Shown here: in pieces, positions 51,289 to 61,861 of the stretch
Layout: each line of letters opens with the position of its first letter
How positions within the stretch are numbered: position 1 is the stretch's first letter
From: an uncultured Bacteroidales bacterium
GTDB taxonomy: Bacteria; Bacteroidota; Bacteroidia; Bacteroidales; Paludibacteraceae
Direction of reading: 5' to 3'
Length of the DNA stretch: 64,000 nucleotides
Assembly: GCA_903911085.1 (NCBI GenBank)
Contig: CAIWCC010000230.1
Span: 1 to 64,000 of the forward strand
Notes under the pieces: generated by a model
Database searches by the model: none
Told to the model about the DNA's origin: nothing
Seen by the model: the letters and a program-made list of their open reading frames with translations, nothing else
Made by a program: the position numbers and the translations under genes

Positions 51289-53079
51289 ATGAGAAATCCT
51301 CTACTTATTTTTTCAATTATTTTTTTCTTATCTTTTCCTTCAAATGCCCAATACATTGTAAAATCTGCGAATATTCTTACACCAGATTTGAACATTGAAT
51401 ATGTGCGCAGCAATGCCGAATTTTGGATAAAGTATGCATACGATCCTATTTTGGGAGGTTTTTTTTCGAGTGTAAATAGAAATGGAAGTTTGAAAGATGC
51501 CAATCAAAAGTCACTTATTTCGCAAACCCGTCATGGTTATGGTTTTACCAGAGCATTTATGCTTACAGGCGACGAAAAATACCTCACTTATGCCAAAAGT
51601 GCCTTGGACTTTTTGTGCAATAATGGTTGGGATAAAGTGAATGGTGGCTGGTATTGTTTTGCCAATAAAGATGGCTCGCTGGATAGTAGGGTTGGAGGAT
51701 GGAATGCCAATAAAACAAAATGGGGTTTTCAACAACAGTATGCTCTTGTTGGTATTATTGCCAATTACGAAGCAACACGCGATGCCACGGTTAAAGGTTT
51801 TATGGACAAGGGTATAAGCTCATTATACACTAATGTTTGGGATGCAAGAGTAGGAATGGAAGGCTACTATGAGGATGCAGCAATTAACTGGTCGACAAAA
51901 TCTGGAAAAGGTTTTACTTCCACGGTTGATGCCATTACTACCAATGCCGAACTCAGTTATTTGGTCACTCAAAAGCCTGAATACAAAGCCCGATTGATGG
52001 ATTTGGCAGGTGTAATTGTGAAGCGATTTATTCCCACAATGGATAATGCGAGTGTAAAAGTGCTTTATCCCGAAACTTTTAGTTCGGATTGGGTGCCAAC
52101 GTACAGTTCGGGTGGAAGTATAGGTCATTTTATTAAAACATCGTGGGTACTTGGCAGGGCGTATTTATGTGATACAACACGTAAAGAATTTAAAGATGCA
52201 GCCATTCGTATTTTAGACGAAACCTGGACTTATAAAAACGGAGTAAATTCCGTGTGGGATCATGTAAATGGTGGACCGTTCAACGAAATAAATGTAGCCA
52301 CAGGAGTGTTTAAAACCAACGGCGATAGTAAGGATTATTGGACATTGGAACAAGGTTTTACAAGCCCAATGATGAATTATTATATCACAAAAAATCCTAT
52401 CTATTTACAAATGGCAGATGAATCACTTGGTTTTTTTATGAAATATTTGGTGGATAAAGAAAATGGTGAAATTTTCATGCAAACCGACCCAAGTGGTTTA
52501 ATTGTTCGAAATGAAACCAAAGGTGATGACTTTAAAGCTTCGTATCACTCCATTGAACTGGGTTATTACGCCTATTTGTACAGCAATTTGTATTATTTAC
52601 ATCAACCAGCATCGCTATATTATAAATTTGCTGCAAGTACATCTGCCCAAAGTATTTCTTTAAGCCCTATTCCAATGGAAGATAATTTGTTGCTTATCAA
52701 ATCGGTAACGCTCAATGGGGCTGATTTTACAACCTTTGATGCAAAAACCCGTACTTTGAATATTGCTGCCAATCAGGGTGGAAAATTCAAAGTTACCTAC
52801 CAATCAATTCCAAAAACTCAAACCGCTTTACTTGATTTGGCTTCAGAACAAATCAGTGTTTATCCAAATCCAACAAAAGATAGGATTCAGATAGACAAAA
52901 CGAATGGAATTAAGCTAATTCAGATTGTTGATTTGGCGGGCAAAATTCTTTATTCTAAAATAAATAATGGTAGTAGTTCAACAAATATCGATTTGCAGGC
53001 ATTGAATTCTGGAATTTACTTTGTAGTTTTGTATAATAATGTGGGACAAAAAATTACTAAGAAAATTGTAAAGCTGTAA
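51289..53079 (+). CDS. Secreted AGE-family (N-acylglucosamine 2-epimerase / cellobiose 2-epimerase-like) protein with T9SS sorting domain
   Basis: Signal peptide; GGFFSSVNRNGSLKDANQKSLISQTRHGYGFTRAFMLTGDEKYL; C-terminal VYPNPTKDRIQID...SGIYFVVLYNNVGQKITKKIVKL. Confidence 0.8.
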   Translation: MRNPLLIFSIIFFLSFPSNAQYIVKSANILTPDLNIEYVRSNAEFWIKYAYDPILGGFFSSVNRNGSLKDANQKSLISQTRHGYGFTRAFMLTGDEKYLTYAKSALDFLCNNGWDKVNGGWYCFANKDGSLDSRVGGWNANKTKWGFQQQYALVGIIANYEATRDATVKGFMDKGISSLYTNVWDARVGMEGYYEDAAINWSTKSGKGFTSTVDAITTNAELSYLVTQKPEYKARLMDLAGVIVKRFIPTMDNASVKVLYPETFSSDWVPTYSSGGSIGHFIKTSWVLGRAYLCDTTRKEFKDAAIRILDETWTYKNGVNSVWDHVNGGPFNEINVATGVFKTNGDSKDYWTLEQGFTSPMMNYYITKNPIYLQMADESLGFFMKYLVDKENGEIFMQTDPSGLIVRNETKGDDFKASYHSIELGYYAYLYSNLYYLHQPASLYYKFAASTSAQSISLSPIPMEDNLLLIKSVTLNGADFTTFDAKTRTLNIAANQGGKFKVTYQSIPKTQTALLDLASEQISVYPNPTKDRIQIDKTNGIKLIQIVDLAGKILYSKINNGSSSTNIDLQALNSGIYFVVLYNNVGQKITKKIVKL

Positions 53080-53092
53080 CTTATAACTGAAA

Positions 53093-53130
53093 TACTGAAA
53101 CCCCAACTGTTGGCAGTAGGGGTTTCAGTA
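53093..53130 (+). terminator. Hairpin terminator after the AGE-family gene
   Basis: tactgaaacccc / ggggtttcagta, perfect 12-bp stem. Confidence 0.65.
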
Positions 53131-53161
53131 ACTAATTCAATCATAACTAATTATCAAGCTA

Positions 53162-55519
53162 GTGAAAAAATCAACGTTCATATTTATCTTTTCGATAGGA
53201 ATATTTCTAACTGTTTTTTCTCAAAATCTGCTTTCATCGCCTTGGATTTCCTATCCTTCTGCCAATCAGACCGAATATGGCGTTTATCATTTCCGAAAAA
53301 CAATTTCAATAGAAAAACTGCCAACTAAATTCGTCATTCAGGTATCGGCTGATAATAGGTACAATCTATTTGTAAATGGCTTAAGGGTTTGTTATGGTCC
53401 TGCCAAAGGCGATTTAAAAACCTATAAATATGATGTGATTGACATTGCACCTTTTTTAAAAGCTGGCAAAAATGTGTTGGCGGCATTGGTTTACAATGGT
53501 GGCGCTGATAGACCGTTGGCTTTTGTGGGCGCACAAACTGCTTTTTTGCTGCGTGCTGAAAATGCAGCTGATAGTATTGTAAATACCAATGCATCGTGGA
53601 AAGTGCTGAAAAACAATGCCTACAAACCGATTTCGATGTACGAAATGATTTATAAAACTCCTTGGTTTTACGGTTTTTATGCTTGTGGTGCAGGCGATAA
53701 TGTAAATGCAAAGCAATATCCGTGGGATTGGGAAAAAGCTGACTTTGACGATAGCCAATGGGAAAATGCTGAACTTCTCGAATTTAATGGCAATGAACCT
53801 TGGAAATTGGTGCCTCGCAACATTGCTTTTTTGGATAATCATTTGGTGCAACCAGTTTGTATTCGAAAAGTTACAGGTGTGAATATTCCCCTCAGCAAAT
53901 GGGATGGAACTTCCAAATTGTCTATTCCAGCCAATACAGAAGCGACTATTTTAGTCGATTTTGAGAATTTTACCATGGGTTATCCTGAATTGAAAGTGGC
54001 AGGTGGCGAAAATAGCAGCATTAAAGTAAAATATGCCGAAGCATTGTACGAAAAAGTACACCTCAAAGGCCATCGCGATTCGGTCAATAATTTAACCATG
54101 AACGGCGTTTGGGATATTTTTCACCCAGATGGCAAGGCAGTTCGTACCTTCAGACCTCTTTGGCAACGGACTTTCCGTTATGTAGAGTTTGTGGTGCAAA
54201 CCAAAGATGAGCCGGTGGATATTCTGTCGTATAAGCTTGAATATTCAGGTTATCCGTATCCTGAAATGTCAACTTTTGTGAGTAATGATAAAAAGCTCAA
54301 CGAAGTTTTCGATATGTGTTTGCGCACATTTCAGCTTTGTTCTGCCGAAACTTACTACGACACACCCTATTACGAGCAATTGAGCTACGGTGGCGATAAT
54401 CGACCTATTTCGGGCGTGTCGTTTTACAATTCCAACGACGACCGCCTGCTTCGGGAGGCGATGCGACTTTATGCGCAGTCCGAAAATAAATCTACCGGAT
54501 TAATGAAATCGGCTTATCCTTCGCGATTTGATTTCGACCATGGCACGTGGGGCTTGGCTTGGATTCAAAGTTTGCACGATTATTACCTGATGCGTGGCGA
54601 TACGGCGTATGTTTCGCAGTTTACAAAAAGCTTCGACCGCACATTGGCTTTTTACGAACGATACATTGATAAAAAATCGGGATTGATTGGTAAAATTAGA
54701 ACTAACTCGTTTATTGATTGGAGTATAACCAAAGGTGCAGTTCCTAGAGAAAATAAGGATAAGGAAGTGTTACCTTCGTCTATGCTAAGTTTGTATTATG
54801 CTCATACGCTGGATTGTACGGTGAAAATATACGAAGCATTGGGATTAACAGAGAAGGCTGCTAAATATGAAAAAATATCAAAAGACATTAAAGTGGCAGT
54901 GTTTGTTACTTGTTGGAATGCTGATAAACAGTTGTTTAAAGATGGTCCCGAACAAGAAATTTATTCACAACACACTAACTTATTAGCCATACTTTGCGAT
55001 GTGGTTACGCCAGCCATGCAAAAGGAACTGCTCAAACGAATTGTTACTTACGATAAGTTTGACGAAGTAGCCAGTACTTATTTCGACTTTTTTCTGTTTA
55101 AAGCAATGGAAAAAACGGACCAGGAAGATTTGTTTTTGGATAATTTAGGTCCTTGGTACAAGTATATCGACAGAGGATTTACCACTTGTGGAGAAACTGG
55201 TTTTGCCTCACACGACCGTTCCGACTGTCATGCATGGAGTGCTCACCCAGCATTTTATATACTGAGTTCTGTGTGTGGAATAAAACCAATGGATGTGGGT
55301 TTTAATGATGTGATAATTACACCACATTTGGGTAAATTGACTTCTATTAAAGCTTCAATGCCACATTTAAAAGGTAGAATAAGTGTTGATTATAAGCTTA
55401 ATAAAGGAAAATTACAGGCAATAATTACTTTGTCAACAGCAATGAAAGGCACTTTCAATTATGGCAAAAGTGTGATTGCGCTGAAAGAAGGGGTTAATAA
55501 ATTAATAATTAATAATTAA
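53162..55519 (+). CDS. GH78 family alpha-L-rhamnosidase-like
   Basis: VSADNRYNLFVNGLRVCYGPAKGDLKTYKYDVIDIAPFLKAGKNVLAALVYNGG; YYDTPYYEQLSYGGDNR; GTG start. Confidence 0.88.
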   Translation: MKKSTFIFIFSIGIFLTVFSQNLLSSPWISYPSANQTEYGVYHFRKTISIEKLPTKFVIQVSADNRYNLFVNGLRVCYGPAKGDLKTYKYDVIDIAPFLKAGKNVLAALVYNGGADRPLAFVGAQTAFLLRAENAADSIVNTNASWKVLKNNAYKPISMYEMIYKTPWFYGFYACGAGDNVNAKQYPWDWEKADFDDSQWENAELLEFNGNEPWKLVPRNIAFLDNHLVQPVCIRKVTGVNIPLSKWDGTSKLSIPANTEATILVDFENFTMGYPELKVAGGENSSIKVKYAEALYEKVHLKGHRDSVNNLTMNGVWDIFHPDGKAVRTFRPLWQRTFRYVEFVVQTKDEPVDILSYKLEYSGYPYPEMSTFVSNDKKLNEVFDMCLRTFQLCSAETYYDTPYYEQLSYGGDNRPISGVSFYNSNDDRLLREAMRLYAQSENKSTGLMKSAYPSRFDFDHGTWGLAWIQSLHDYYLMRGDTAYVSQFTKSFDRTLAFYERYIDKKSGLIGKIRTNSFIDWSITKGAVPRENKDKEVLPSSMLSLYYAHTLDCTVKIYEALGLTEKAAKYEKISKDIKVAVFVTCWNADKQLFKDGPEQEIYSQHTNLLAILCDVVTPAMQKELLKRIVTYDKFDEVASTYFDFFLFKAMEKTDQEDLFLDNLGPWYKYIDRGFTTCGETGFASHDRSDCHAWSAHPAFYILSSVCGIKPMDVGFNDVIITPHLGKLTSIKASMPHLKGRISVDYKLNKGKLQAIITLSTAMKGTFNYGKSVIALKEGVNKLIINN

Positions 55520-55605
55520 AAATTCTCAATTCATAGTCAATTTCGTTAAGTTAAGTTTTCTGTTTTCATTTATTCCATTAAAAAATTAGCTCAAATAAAA
55601 TATCA

Positions 55606-57021
55606 ATGAATTCACAATCAGGGAAAATTTCTGTCGTTGAAAAAACGGCTTATGGTTTGGGCGATATGGCGTCAAATCTTTTCTATCAAACTTTCACCAT
55701 GTTTTTGTTGTATTTTTATACCGATGTGTTTGGTATTTCGGCAGCAGCGGCAGGAACCATGTTTTTGGTAGTGCGTATGTTGGATACATTTTACGATCCG
55801 CTGGTGGGAATAATGGCCGACCGTACGAAATCAAAGTATGGTAAATTTCGCCCTTGGATACTTTATACTGTGGTGCCTTTTGGTGTGATTGGGTTTTTAT
55901 GCTTTTTTACGCCTGAGTTGGCAACCAGTGCCAAATTGGTGTATGCTTACGTTACCTACACTGCCATGATGTTTATTTATTCCACTATCAATGTGCCTTA
56001 TGGCGCGCTGATGGCTGTGATGACAAATAACTCCTTGGAACGTACCAGTTTATCGGCTTTTCGCTCTATTTCTGCCTTTGTGGGTGGATTGATAGTACAA
56101 GGTTTTACGTTGAAAATTGTTAGTTATTTTGGACTACTCAAAGCGCATACCGATGGCTCTGCCAACGAACAATTTGGTTTTTCGGTAGCTATGGGAATTT
56201 ATTCATTGCTGGCTGTTATGATGTTTCTCACTACTTTTTTCTTTTGCAAAGAGCGGGTGCAGCCCGTGTCGGATGAGAAAACTTCACTTCGCCGTGATGT
56301 AAAAGATTTATTCTCCAATGTGCCTTGGTTGATACTTACTTTGGTGGGCGTTATGACTTGTTTATACGTGGCAATACGCAATGGCTCTATCATTTATTAT
56401 TTTAAATATTATGTAAATAATGCCGGTACAGCCGATTTGTTTGGGTTTAAAATTGGTGCTGAAGCATTAGTTTCAACCTTTATGGTGGTAGGTACGGCAT
56501 GTAGTATTATTGGCACAATACTATTAAAACCTATGGCTGCATGGGTTGGAAAGAAACGTGTGTATATGGGTTCTATGGCTATTGGAACGTTGTTGAGCGT
56601 GGCGTATTATTTTTTGGAGAAAGACCAAATTTCGTTGATGTTTTTGTTTCAGGCATTGTGTAATTTGGTGGTCGGCCCAGCTATGGCTATGATGTGGAGT
56701 ATGTATGCCGACACAGCCGACTATTCCGAATGGAAAACCGGTCGCCGAGCTACGGGCTTGATTTATTCGTCGGCAAATTTTGCACAAAAATTTGGTTGGT
56801 CTATCGGTGGTGCTATTGCGGGCTATCTACTTGCCTATTACGGTTTTGTGGCAAATGCACCTGCTACTACCGAAACCGAAAATGGGGTGCGTGTACTTTT
56901 TGCAATAATGCCAGCATTCTGGAGTTTAATTGCCGTGATGGCTTTGTTTTTCTATAAACTCGATGAACAAAAAGTGATAGATATTAACAAAGAATTGGCA
57001 GAAATGGCAACTGAAAAATAA
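55606..57021 (+). CDS. GPH-family (MelB-type) MFS sugar:cation symporter
   Basis: EKTAYGLGDMASNLFYQTFTMFLLYFYTDVFGI; FYDPLVGIMADRTKSKYGKFRPWIL; DYSEWKTGRRATGLIYS. Confidence 0.93.
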   Translation: MNSQSGKISVVEKTAYGLGDMASNLFYQTFTMFLLYFYTDVFGISAAAAGTMFLVVRMLDTFYDPLVGIMADRTKSKYGKFRPWILYTVVPFGVIGFLCFFTPELATSAKLVYAYVTYTAMMFIYSTINVPYGALMAVMTNNSLERTSLSAFRSISAFVGGLIVQGFTLKIVSYFGLLKAHTDGSANEQFGFSVAMGIYSLLAVMMFLTTFFFCKERVQPVSDEKTSLRRDVKDLFSNVPWLILTLVGVMTCLYVAIRNGSIIYYFKYYVNNAGTADLFGFKIGAEALVSTFMVVGTACSIIGTILLKPMAAWVGKKRVYMGSMAIGTLLSVAYYFLEKDQISLMFLFQALCNLVVGPAMAMMWSMYADTADYSEWKTGRRATGLIYSSANFAQKFGWSIGGAIAGYLLAYYGFVANAPATTETENGVRVLFAIMPAFWSLIAVMALFFYKLDEQKVIDINKELAEMATEK

Positions 57022-57050
57022 TATGAATTTTGATTTCAATCTTTAAATTT

Positions 57051-59303
57051 ATGAACAAAAAATTGATTCTTTCTGTCTTCATACTTCTTACACTGAGTTT
57101 TACTTTTCAGGTGCAAAGTAAAAGCAAACCTGTTATAAAGAACACCTATATCCAAAAAAGTTTAGCTGAACGTGTCGATTCTGTGCTTGCCTTAATGACA
57201 CTGGATGAAAAAGTGGGTCAGTTGAATCAATATTCAAGCTCGTGGGCAACGGGTCCTGTGTCGCTGGATACCACTAAGTTACAAGATCTGAAAGATGGAA
57301 AAGTCGGATCTATGCTCAATGTGAGAGGTGTTGATAAAACAACGACTATTCAAAAAATGGCCATGGAATCTCGCTTGAAAATACCCTTGATTTTTGGGTT
57401 AGATGTTATTCACGGCTACAAAACCACTTTCCCAATTCCGTTGGCTGAGGCTTGCAGTTGGGATTTGGCGGCTATGGAGCAATCTGCTCATTTTGCAGCC
57501 ATCGAAGCCGCTGCATCGGGCATTCACTGGACATTTGCACCGATGGTTGACATTGCTCGCGACCCTCGTTGGGGACGTGTAATGGAAGGTGCCGGCGAGG
57601 ATACCTACTTGGGTTGTACCATTGCTAAAGCCCGTGTGAAAGGTTTTCAGGGCAATGGTTTGGGAAATACGGATGCAGTAATGGCTTGAGCCAAACATTT
57701 TGCGGCTTACGGCGCAGCCATTGGTGGTCGCGATTATAACTCAGTGGATATGAGTGAACGCACTTTGCTCGAAGTGTATTTGCCACCTTTCAAAGCCGCT
57801 TTAGATGCTGGAGCTGCTACATTTATGAATAGTTTTAACGATATAAATGGTGTGCCCGCTACAGGAAATGCATATTTGCAACGTAATATTTTAAAAGGCA
57901 AATGGGGTTTCAAAGGTTTTGTGGTGAGCGACTGGGGTTCGATTGGTGAAATTGAGAAACACGGTTTTGCCAAAAATTCCAAAGAATCTGCTTTTATTGC
58001 CATAAATGCAGGGAGCGATATGGACATGGAAAGTCGTGCTTATAAAAAAAACTTAGCTGAATTGGTGAAACAAGGCAAGGTGTCTTTAACCATTGTGGAC
58101 GAAGCTGTAAAACGTATTTTGCTAAAAAAGTTTGAATTAGGATTATTCGATAATCCTTTCAAATTTTGCGATTTGAAACGTGAAAAACAAGCAATGGAAA
58201 ATCCTCAACACCGAATTATTGCCAAAGAAATGGCTCAAAAAAGTATTGTTCTGTTGAAAAATCAAAATAATATTTTGCCGCTCAATAAAAATCAAAAAAT
58301 TGCACTGATAGGCCCTTTGGCTAAATCGGAAAAAGATATGCTGGGATTTTGGAATGTAGAATGGCCAGATAATAGCGATGTGGTTTCGCAATACGAAGGG
58401 TTGGAACTTAAAATTGGTAAAAATAATTTGTTGTACGCCAAAGGGTGCGAAGTGAATGACTCGTCGGAAACTGGTTTTGCCGAAGCCATAGCCATTGCCA
58501 AACAAGCCGATGTGGTGATTTTGAGCGTGGGCGAGGCAAGAGACATGAGTGGCGAAGCGCACAGTAGAACCAATATTCATTTGCCGGGCGTGCAAGAAAA
58601 CCTGATTAAAGCCATTGCAGCTACCGGAAAGCCGATAGTAGTGTTGATAAATGCGGGTCGCCCGTTGGTATTTAACTGGACTGCCGACAATATTCCAGCC
58701 ATCCTTTACACTTGGTGGTTGGGTAGCGAAGCTGGTAATGCGATTGCCGACGTGCTCTATGGCGATTATAATCCGTCGGGTAAACTGACCATGACCTTCC
58801 CAAGAAATGAAGGTCAAATTCCACTGTATTATAACCATTTCAATACAGGTCGACCTCGATATAATGATATTGACAATTATGTAACTGGTTACAGAGATTC
58901 GCCTTCAACTCCAAAATTTTCGTTTGGATATGGATTGAGCTATACCAGTTTTGAGTATTCCGATTTGAAATTGAGCGCAAAACAAATGAAGGCTGATGGA
59001 ACAATTGATATTTCGTTTACGCTTAAAAATACTGGCAAAGTAAAAGGTGAAGAAGTCGTTCAGCTTTATTTAAGAGACGATGTGGCTTCGCTTATTCGCC
59101 CTATTAAAGAACTGAAAGGCTTTGAAAAAGTAATGCTCCAAGCTGGCGAAAGTAAGGAAATTCACTTCACCATTGACAAAGAAAAGCTTTCGTTTTTCAA
59201 TAATAAATTAGACTGGACTGTCGAATCTGGCACGTTTCAAATCATGATTGGTGCATCGTCGGAAGACATCAAACTAAAAAGCTCAATTGAACTGATCGAC
59301 TAA
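57051..59303 (+). pseudogene. GH3 family beta-glycosidase (BglX-like), interrupted by one in-frame TGA at 57687..57689
   Basis: Frame is the same on both sides: ...GLGNTDAVMA-TGA-AKHFAAYGAAIGGRDYNSVDMSERTLLEVYLPPFKAALDAG...; catalytic VVSDWGSIGEI present. Confidence 0.85.
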
Positions 59304-59340
59304 ACTCTTCAAACCTTTCAAACTCTCAAACAATTCCCCT

Positions 59341-61737
59341 ATGCAATACGGACATTTCGACGACGAAAAAAAAGAATACGTAATCACATCGCCCAACACG
59401 CCAAAATCGTGGAGCAATTACTTAGGTTCAACCGAATACGGAGCTATTATCACCAACAATGCTGGAGGTTATAGTTTTTACAAATCGGGCGGACAAGGAC
59501 GATTTACCCGTATGCGTTTTAATTCAGTGCCGCTGGATCAGCCGGGAAGATATCTGTACTTGCGCGATAAAGAAACGGCTGATTATTGGTCAGCATCTTG
59601 GCAACCAGTGGGAAAACCGCTCGACAAATACAAAAGTGTCTGTCGTCACGGTTCGGCTTACACCATTATCGAGTCCGAATATACCGGTATTAAAACAGAA
59701 ACACGCTACTTTGTACCACTCGGTCAAAGTTTCGAAGTGTGGCATTTGAAAGTGACCAACGATTGCGATAAAGTGCGTGAATTGAGCCTATTTACTTTTG
59801 TGGAATATGCCAATAACTGGAATGCCATAGACGATTTATTGAATCTTCAATACACACAATATATTGGAAAAATGGATGTGGTAGATGGAGTTATCAGCCA
59901 TGGTACCAATGTGCATATACCGATGATGCCTGACAATTTCAACGAAAAAGATCAAGGGCGTTATTCTTTTCTAGCCTTTGTGGGTGGCGAAATTGTTGGT
60001 TACGAAACTGATTTGGAGCGTTTTTTAGGAAATTATCGCACCTACGCTAATCCTGAAACCATTGAAAAAGGTGTATGTTCCAATTTCAAAGCTGCGGCCG
60101 ATAATTTATGCGGTGTGCTTCAAATTGATGCTACGCTTCAACCAGGTGAAAGCAAAGATTACTTTGTTCTGATGGGTGTGGGACAAGCTCAAGTAGAAGG
60201 AAAAGCAACCGTCTCCAACTACGGTAACATTGAAACCATTGATGCTGAATTTAATAAATTGGTGAACCATTGGCACAACCGCATTGATGGATTGACAGTG
60301 AAAACGCCAGATGCTGAGTTCGACAGCATGATAAATATGTGGAGTCCGTACAACTGCCTCATAACGTATGCGTGGAGCAGGGCAGCCAGTTTGGTGTATT
60401 CGGCAAGTGAGCGCGACGGGCTTGGTTACCGCGATAGCGTTCAGGATTTATTGGGTGTGATGCACTCCATTACCGACGAAGCTGGTGCTCGTTTAGAATT
60501 AATGATTACTGGACAAGTGGCTACTGGTGGCGCAATGCCAGTTATCAATAAAGTATCGCACGCACCAGGCAGCGAAACTGCACCTACCGAAAATCAATAC
60601 CGCTCCGACGATTGTTTATGGTTGTTCAATACTGTTCCGGCTTATGTCAACGAAACAGGTAATGTGGATTTTTATAATAAAATTTTGCCTTATGCCGATA
60701 AAGGTGAAGCCACTGTATTAGGACATTTACGCTCAGCCATTCAGTTTAATTTAGACCGTTCTGGGAATCATGGTTTACCTTTCGGATTGCATGCCGACTG
60801 GAACGATTGTTTGAAATTTGGACACGACGGTGAAACTACTTTTGTGGCCATGCAATTGCGTTTTGCATTGAAAACCTATATTGACATTTGTCAATTATTG
60901 GGCAATAAAACCGAAGAAACTTGGGCAAGTCCATTGTTGGTAACTTTGGATGAAAATATCCAGAAATATGCTTGGGATGGCGAATGGTTTTTGCGTGGTT
61001 ATCGTGCCGATGGTTTTAAATTTGGCTCAAAAGAGTCAGAAGAAGGTCAGATATTTATGAACCCGCAAGTGTGGGCAATTATAAGTGGAGCAGCTACTGA
61101 TGAGCAAAAACAATTGGCACTCAAGAGTATGGGCGAACGACTTTCTACCGATTATGGCGTTATGCTTTGTGACCCGCCTTACACCGAAACCGATTACAAT
61201 ATTGTACGAGCTGCACTTTTCAATACAGGCATGAAAGAGAATGGTGGGATTTTTATGCACACACAAGGATGGGCTGTAATGGCAGAAGCGATGTGTGGAA
61301 ATGGAAATAGAGCGTACGAGTATTTCCGACAATATATGCCATCGGCTTACAATACCAAAGCTGAAATTCGCCAAATAGAACCTTATGTATATTGCCAATC
61401 CACTCATAGCAAAACAAGTCCTCGTTATGGAAACTCGCGTGTTCCATGGTTAAGTGGCTCAGCAACTTGGTCGTTTGTAGCAGCTTCACAATACATTTTG
61501 GGATTACAGCCAGTTGTGGAAGGATTAAAAATTGACCCATGTATTCCATCAACTTGGGATGAATTTGAAATTACCCGCCGTTTTAGAAATAAAATGTTGA
61601 ATATCAAAGTATCAAACCCGAATGCTGTTGAAAAAGGTGTGAAAAGCATTTTGTTGAATGGAAAAACTATAGAAGGAAATGTAATTCCATTTGATTTAAT
61701 GGAAGTACAAAATGTTATTGAAGTAGTAATGGGTTAA
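59341..61737 (+). CDS. GH94 family phosphorylase (cellobiose phosphorylase-like), cytoplasmic
   Basis: MQYGHFDDEKKEYVITSPNTPKSWSNYLGSTEYGAIITNNAGGYSFYK; SERDGLGYRDSVQDLLGV; HADWNDCLKFG; no signal peptide. Confidence 0.9.
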   Translation: MQYGHFDDEKKEYVITSPNTPKSWSNYLGSTEYGAIITNNAGGYSFYKSGGQGRFTRMRFNSVPLDQPGRYLYLRDKETADYWSASWQPVGKPLDKYKSVCRHGSAYTIIESEYTGIKTETRYFVPLGQSFEVWHLKVTNDCDKVRELSLFTFVEYANNWNAIDDLLNLQYTQYIGKMDVVDGVISHGTNVHIPMMPDNFNEKDQGRYSFLAFVGGEIVGYETDLERFLGNYRTYANPETIEKGVCSNFKAAADNLCGVLQIDATLQPGESKDYFVLMGVGQAQVEGKATVSNYGNIETIDAEFNKLVNHWHNRIDGLTVKTPDAEFDSMINMWSPYNCLITYAWSRAASLVYSASERDGLGYRDSVQDLLGVMHSITDEAGARLELMITGQVATGGAMPVINKVSHAPGSETAPTENQYRSDDCLWLFNTVPAYVNETGNVDFYNKILPYADKGEATVLGHLRSAIQFNLDRSGNHGLPFGLHADWNDCLKFGHDGETTFVAMQLRFALKTYIDICQLLGNKTEETWASPLLVTLDENIQKYAWDGEWFLRGYRADGFKFGSKESEEGQIFMNPQVWAIISGAATDEQKQLALKSMGERLSTDYGVMLCDPPYTETDYNIVRAALFNTGMKENGGIFMHTQGWAVMAEAMCGNGNRAYEYFRQYMPSAYNTKAEIRQIEPYVYCQSTHSKTSPRYGNSRVPWLSGSATWSFVAASQYILGLQPVVEGLKIDPCIPSTWDEFEITRRFRNKMLNIKVSNPNAVEKGVKSILLNGKTIEGNVIPFDLMEVQNVIEVVMG

Positions 61738-61741
61738 TATT

Positions 61742-61783
61742 TTTTGTAAAACTTTTAGTAGTCGAGTATTCCGAGACACTATA
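61742..61783 (+). repeat. Repeated 3'-UTR element, copy 2
   Basis: ttttgtaaaacttttagtagtcgagtattccgagacactat, near-identical to the minus strand of 3641..3683. Confidence 0.6.
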
Positions 61784-61808
61784 GCCTTTTTATAAGAGCC
61801 TGTAAGTT

Positions 61809-61861
61809 AGCAAAAAAAAACGTTCAAAACGTCGTAGACGTTTTGAACGTTTTTTTTTGCT
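61809..61861. terminator. Perfect 25-bp hairpin, bidirectional terminator-like
   Basis: AGC-A9-CGTTCAAAACGTC / GTA / GACGTTTTGAACG-T9-GCT. Confidence 0.9.

Noticed and set aside
55499-55530. taattaataattaaaaatt repeat after GH78
   Set aside because: AT-rich low-complexity sequence common between Bacteroidota genes.
57687-57730. Selenocysteine (UGA recoding) in the GH3 gene
   Set aside because: Only a weak 4-bp tgcg/cgca pairing follows the TGA; no convincing bacterial SECIS hairpin. Mutation or sequencing error is more likely.
58143-58838. 231-aa minus-strand ORF
   Set aside because: Antisense to the conserved GH3 catalytic region.
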